From Vicingaceae bacterium (GTDB taxonomy: Bacteria; Bacteroidota; Bacteroidia; Flavobacteriales_E; Vicingaceae), in the NCBI GenBank assembly GCA_028336925.1, contig JAOKVV010000001.1, positions 105,188 to 169,187 on the forward strand: DNA of 64,000 bases, written 5' to 3'. Shown piece after piece: positions 62,738 through 64,000 of this stretch. Each line of letters opens with the position of its first letter. Within the stretch, counting starts at the first letter, position 1. The notes under the pieces were generated by a model, which had not been told where the DNA came from, made no database searches, and saw nothing but the letters and a program-made list of their open reading frames with translations. The translations under genes were made by a program, and so were the position numbers.

Positions 62738-63522
62738 GATTGGTCAATAAACCTTTTCAAAATACTTTCAAAAATTAATGGGGATTCAATAAAGGGCATG
62801 TGTCCGATATTGGGTATAATTTTTAATTGGCAATTTTCTGCAATTAAAGCTTGCTCTCTTAACCATTCTAATGGTATAATTTGATCCTTTTCGCCTCCAA
62901 TAATTAAAACTGGGTACGGTGCGAATTTTAACACAATTTCTCTCTCATAGCGATCACGCATACCCGAGATAGCAGCAATCGTTCCTTGTATACTTGTCTT
63001 ATGGGCAATCTTTTTGATTCGTTTGATTCCTGCTAAATTTGTTTTTAGATTATAATTAAACAACTCAGGAACAGCAATCTCTACAAATAATTCTTTTTTT
63101 GTTTTGACTAGTTGAATGGCTTTCGTACGTTCTCGTTTTTTTTCAGGCTTGTCAGCTCGTGCGTTACTGCAAACCAAACTCAATGACTTAACTTTATCTG
63201 GGTGTAGTTCAGCAAATGCAAGAGCAACATAGCCTCCCATAGAATGGCCAACTAAATGACACTTTCGTTTTTTAAGCGTTTTCATTAATTGTAGTATAGT
63301 TTCAGCCATCAACTCCATAGAGTGAACATAACCCAAGCAATCGCTTTTGCCATGACCCGGCAGGTCAATTAATGCAACCTGGTAATTATTGGATAAATAT
63401 TTAGAGGTGTCGCTCCAAATAGAAAGATCTTCTAAAAATCCATGTATTAGAATGATTAACGCACCTTTTCCTTTGGTGGAATAATGAATATTTGCGTTTT
63501 TGTATGTGAAGTATTTGCTCAT
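62734..63522 (-). CDS. Alpha/beta hydrolase
   Basis: 262 residues from ATG 63522 (MSKYFTYKNANIHY). An in-frame ATG at 63537 lies inside the terminator stem of the upstream gene and is unlikely. Alpha/beta-hydrolase fold: oxyanion segment LIHGFLEDLSIW, LIDLPGHGKSD, nucleophile elbow GHSMGGYVALAFAE, acid in GGEKDQIIP and His in IPNIGHMPFIE. Cytoplasmic esterase/hydrolase of unknown substrate. Confidence 0.9.
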   Translation of the reverse strand: MSKYFTYKNANIHYSTKGKGALIILIHGFLEDLSIWSDTSKYLSNNYQVALIDLPGHGKSDCLGYVHSMELMAETILQLMKTLKKRKCHLVGHSMGGYVALAFAELHPDKVKSLSLVCSNARADKPEKKRERTKAIQLVKTKKELFVEIAVPELFNYNLKTNLAGIKRIKKIAHKTSIQGTIAAISGMRDRYEREIVLKFAPYPVLIIGGEKDQIIPLEWLREQALIAENCQLKIIPNIGHMPFIESPLIFESILKRFIDQS

Positions 63523-63551
63523 AAAAATAGGGAGCATAAAAGTATGCTCCC
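63522..63551 (-). terminator. Terminator of the aminopeptidase gene
   Basis: Minus strand GGGAGCATA...TATGCTCCC (9-bp perfect stem) then TATTTTT, 25 nt after the aminopeptidase stop. The T-run ends at the hydrolase start codon. Confidence 0.8.
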
Positions 63552-63575
63552 CGGGTTAAATTATCAATAGCTGTT

Positions 63576-64000
63576 TTAATTAGCCATTGCTGCTTCTATG
63601 TCATCAGCCTCAATTGGAATATGAGCCATTAGATTTTTTAGACCATTCTCTGTAACTAAGTAATCATTTTCTAATCGAATACCTAAATTCTCTTCTCTAA
63701 TATAAATTCCCGGCTCTATTGTAAAAACCATACCTGACTCAATTGGAGAAGCCCAGCTACCAACATCATGTACATCTAATCCGATATAATGAGAAGTTCC
63801 ATGCATAAAATATTTTTTATATGCCGGCCAATTTGGATCTTGGGTATCAATATCATTTTGAGTGATTAAGCCTAACTTAATTAGTTGCTTTCCCATCATG
63901 TGGCCTACTTGCTCATGATAATCTGGTAAGCTAATTCCAGGCTTTAAAATAGACTCACACCCTTTCATTACTTCTAATACTGCATTGTATACTTCTTTCT
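63576..64000 (-). CDS. pepP: Aminopeptidase P (M24B), C-terminal part
   Basis: The frame continues past the right edge (KEVYNAVLEVMKGCESILKPG reading in from it), so only the C-terminal 140 or so residues are present. Pita-bread metallopeptidase: HGTSHYIGLDVHDVG (metal-binding and substrate His), MVFTIEPGIYI (Glu) and IRLENDYLVTENG (Glu) are all visible and complete the di-manganese site. Removes N-terminal residues before proline. Confidence 0.92.
   Translation of the reverse strand, partial: KEVYNAVLEVMKGCESILKPGISLPDYHEQVGHMMGKQLIKLGLITQNDIDTQDPNWPAYKKYFMHGTSHYIGLDVHDVGSWASPIESGMVFTIEPGIYIREENLGIRLENDYLVTENGLKNLMAHIPIEADDIEAAMAN

Noticed and set aside
1..64000. CRISPR array, prophage, insertion sequence or restriction system
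   Set aside because: No evenly spaced repeats, no cas, transposase, integrase, phage structural or restriction/toxin genes were seen anywhere in the window.

Overview
The window looks like chromosomal DNA of a low-GC member of the Bacteroidota, most likely an aerobic free-living (perhaps marine) lineage of the Flavobacteriia/Cytophagia type. Evidence: a TonB-dependent receptor with a carboxypeptidase-like N-terminal domain, SprA-like and OmpA-like envelope proteins, C-terminal segments resembling type IX secretion (T9SS) sorting domains, DUF4476, DUF3109 and Big_5 lipoprotein families, the long forms of IspG and PurF, AT-rich sequence, hardly any Shine-Dalgarno sites, and several copies of the Bacteroidota -7 promoter box TAnnTTTG. 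Both window edges cut a gene (a sensor adenylate cyclase at the left, an aminopeptidase P at the right). One tRNA gene is present. I saw no rRNA, CRISPR array, transposase or phage gene.

Layout. 0-7.3 kb: cyclase sensor, a secreted protein, methylmalonyl-CoA epimerase, a three-gene MtnA / class II aldolase / HAD phosphatase operon, a small two-gene membrane cassette and a lipoprotein c-type cytochrome. 7.4-16.8 kb: Big_5 lipoprotein with free methionine sulfoxide reductase and ComF, a membrane coiled-coil protein, a 1164-residue SprA-like outer membrane protein, exonuclease III and an OmpA-family lipoprotein. 17.0-30.3 kb: a surface-polysaccharide island. It holds a sulfotransferase, a four-gene plus-strand operon with two MBOAT acyltransferases each followed by an SGNH/AlgJ-type partner, and a convergent six-gene minus-strand operon (two GT4, an O-antigen ligase/polymerase-like protein, an ABC-2 permease and ATPase, and a tandem GT2). 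Together they suggest synthesis, ABC export, ligation and O-acylation (perhaps also sulfation) of one surface glycan.

30.4-41.6 kb: an atypical SDR diverging from a 3-hydroxyanthranilate dioxygenase / ACMSD pair (kynurenine branch), PurF, a DUF4476 protein, a DMT transporter, a compact polyamine operon (fused SpeD-SpeE plus an agmatinase-type ureohydrolase), a cyclase-family hydrolase and the 5' stump of a lost secreted-protein gene. 41.7-48.2 kb: a probable operon of pseudouridine synthase, AsmA-family protein, histidine kinase and HemW. 48.4-64 kb: a small secreted or membrane protein, a heme-type TonB receptor, an MFS transporter, a tRNA with CAT anticodon, an M16 protease, a DUF2202 lipoprotein, glycyl-tRNA synthetase, DUF3109, IspG, an isolated T9SS-like C-terminal segment, an alpha/beta hydrolase and aminopeptidase P.

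Most of the window is ordinary housekeeping and envelope sequence. The points most worth following are the doubled MBOAT/SGNH module facing an ABC-type glycan locus, the propeller/cyclase/HD fusion, a pseudouridine synthase with Glu at the catalytic Asp position, the duplicated periplasmic sensor domain of the histidine kinase, the SpeD-SpeE fusion, and intergenic palindromic repeats.
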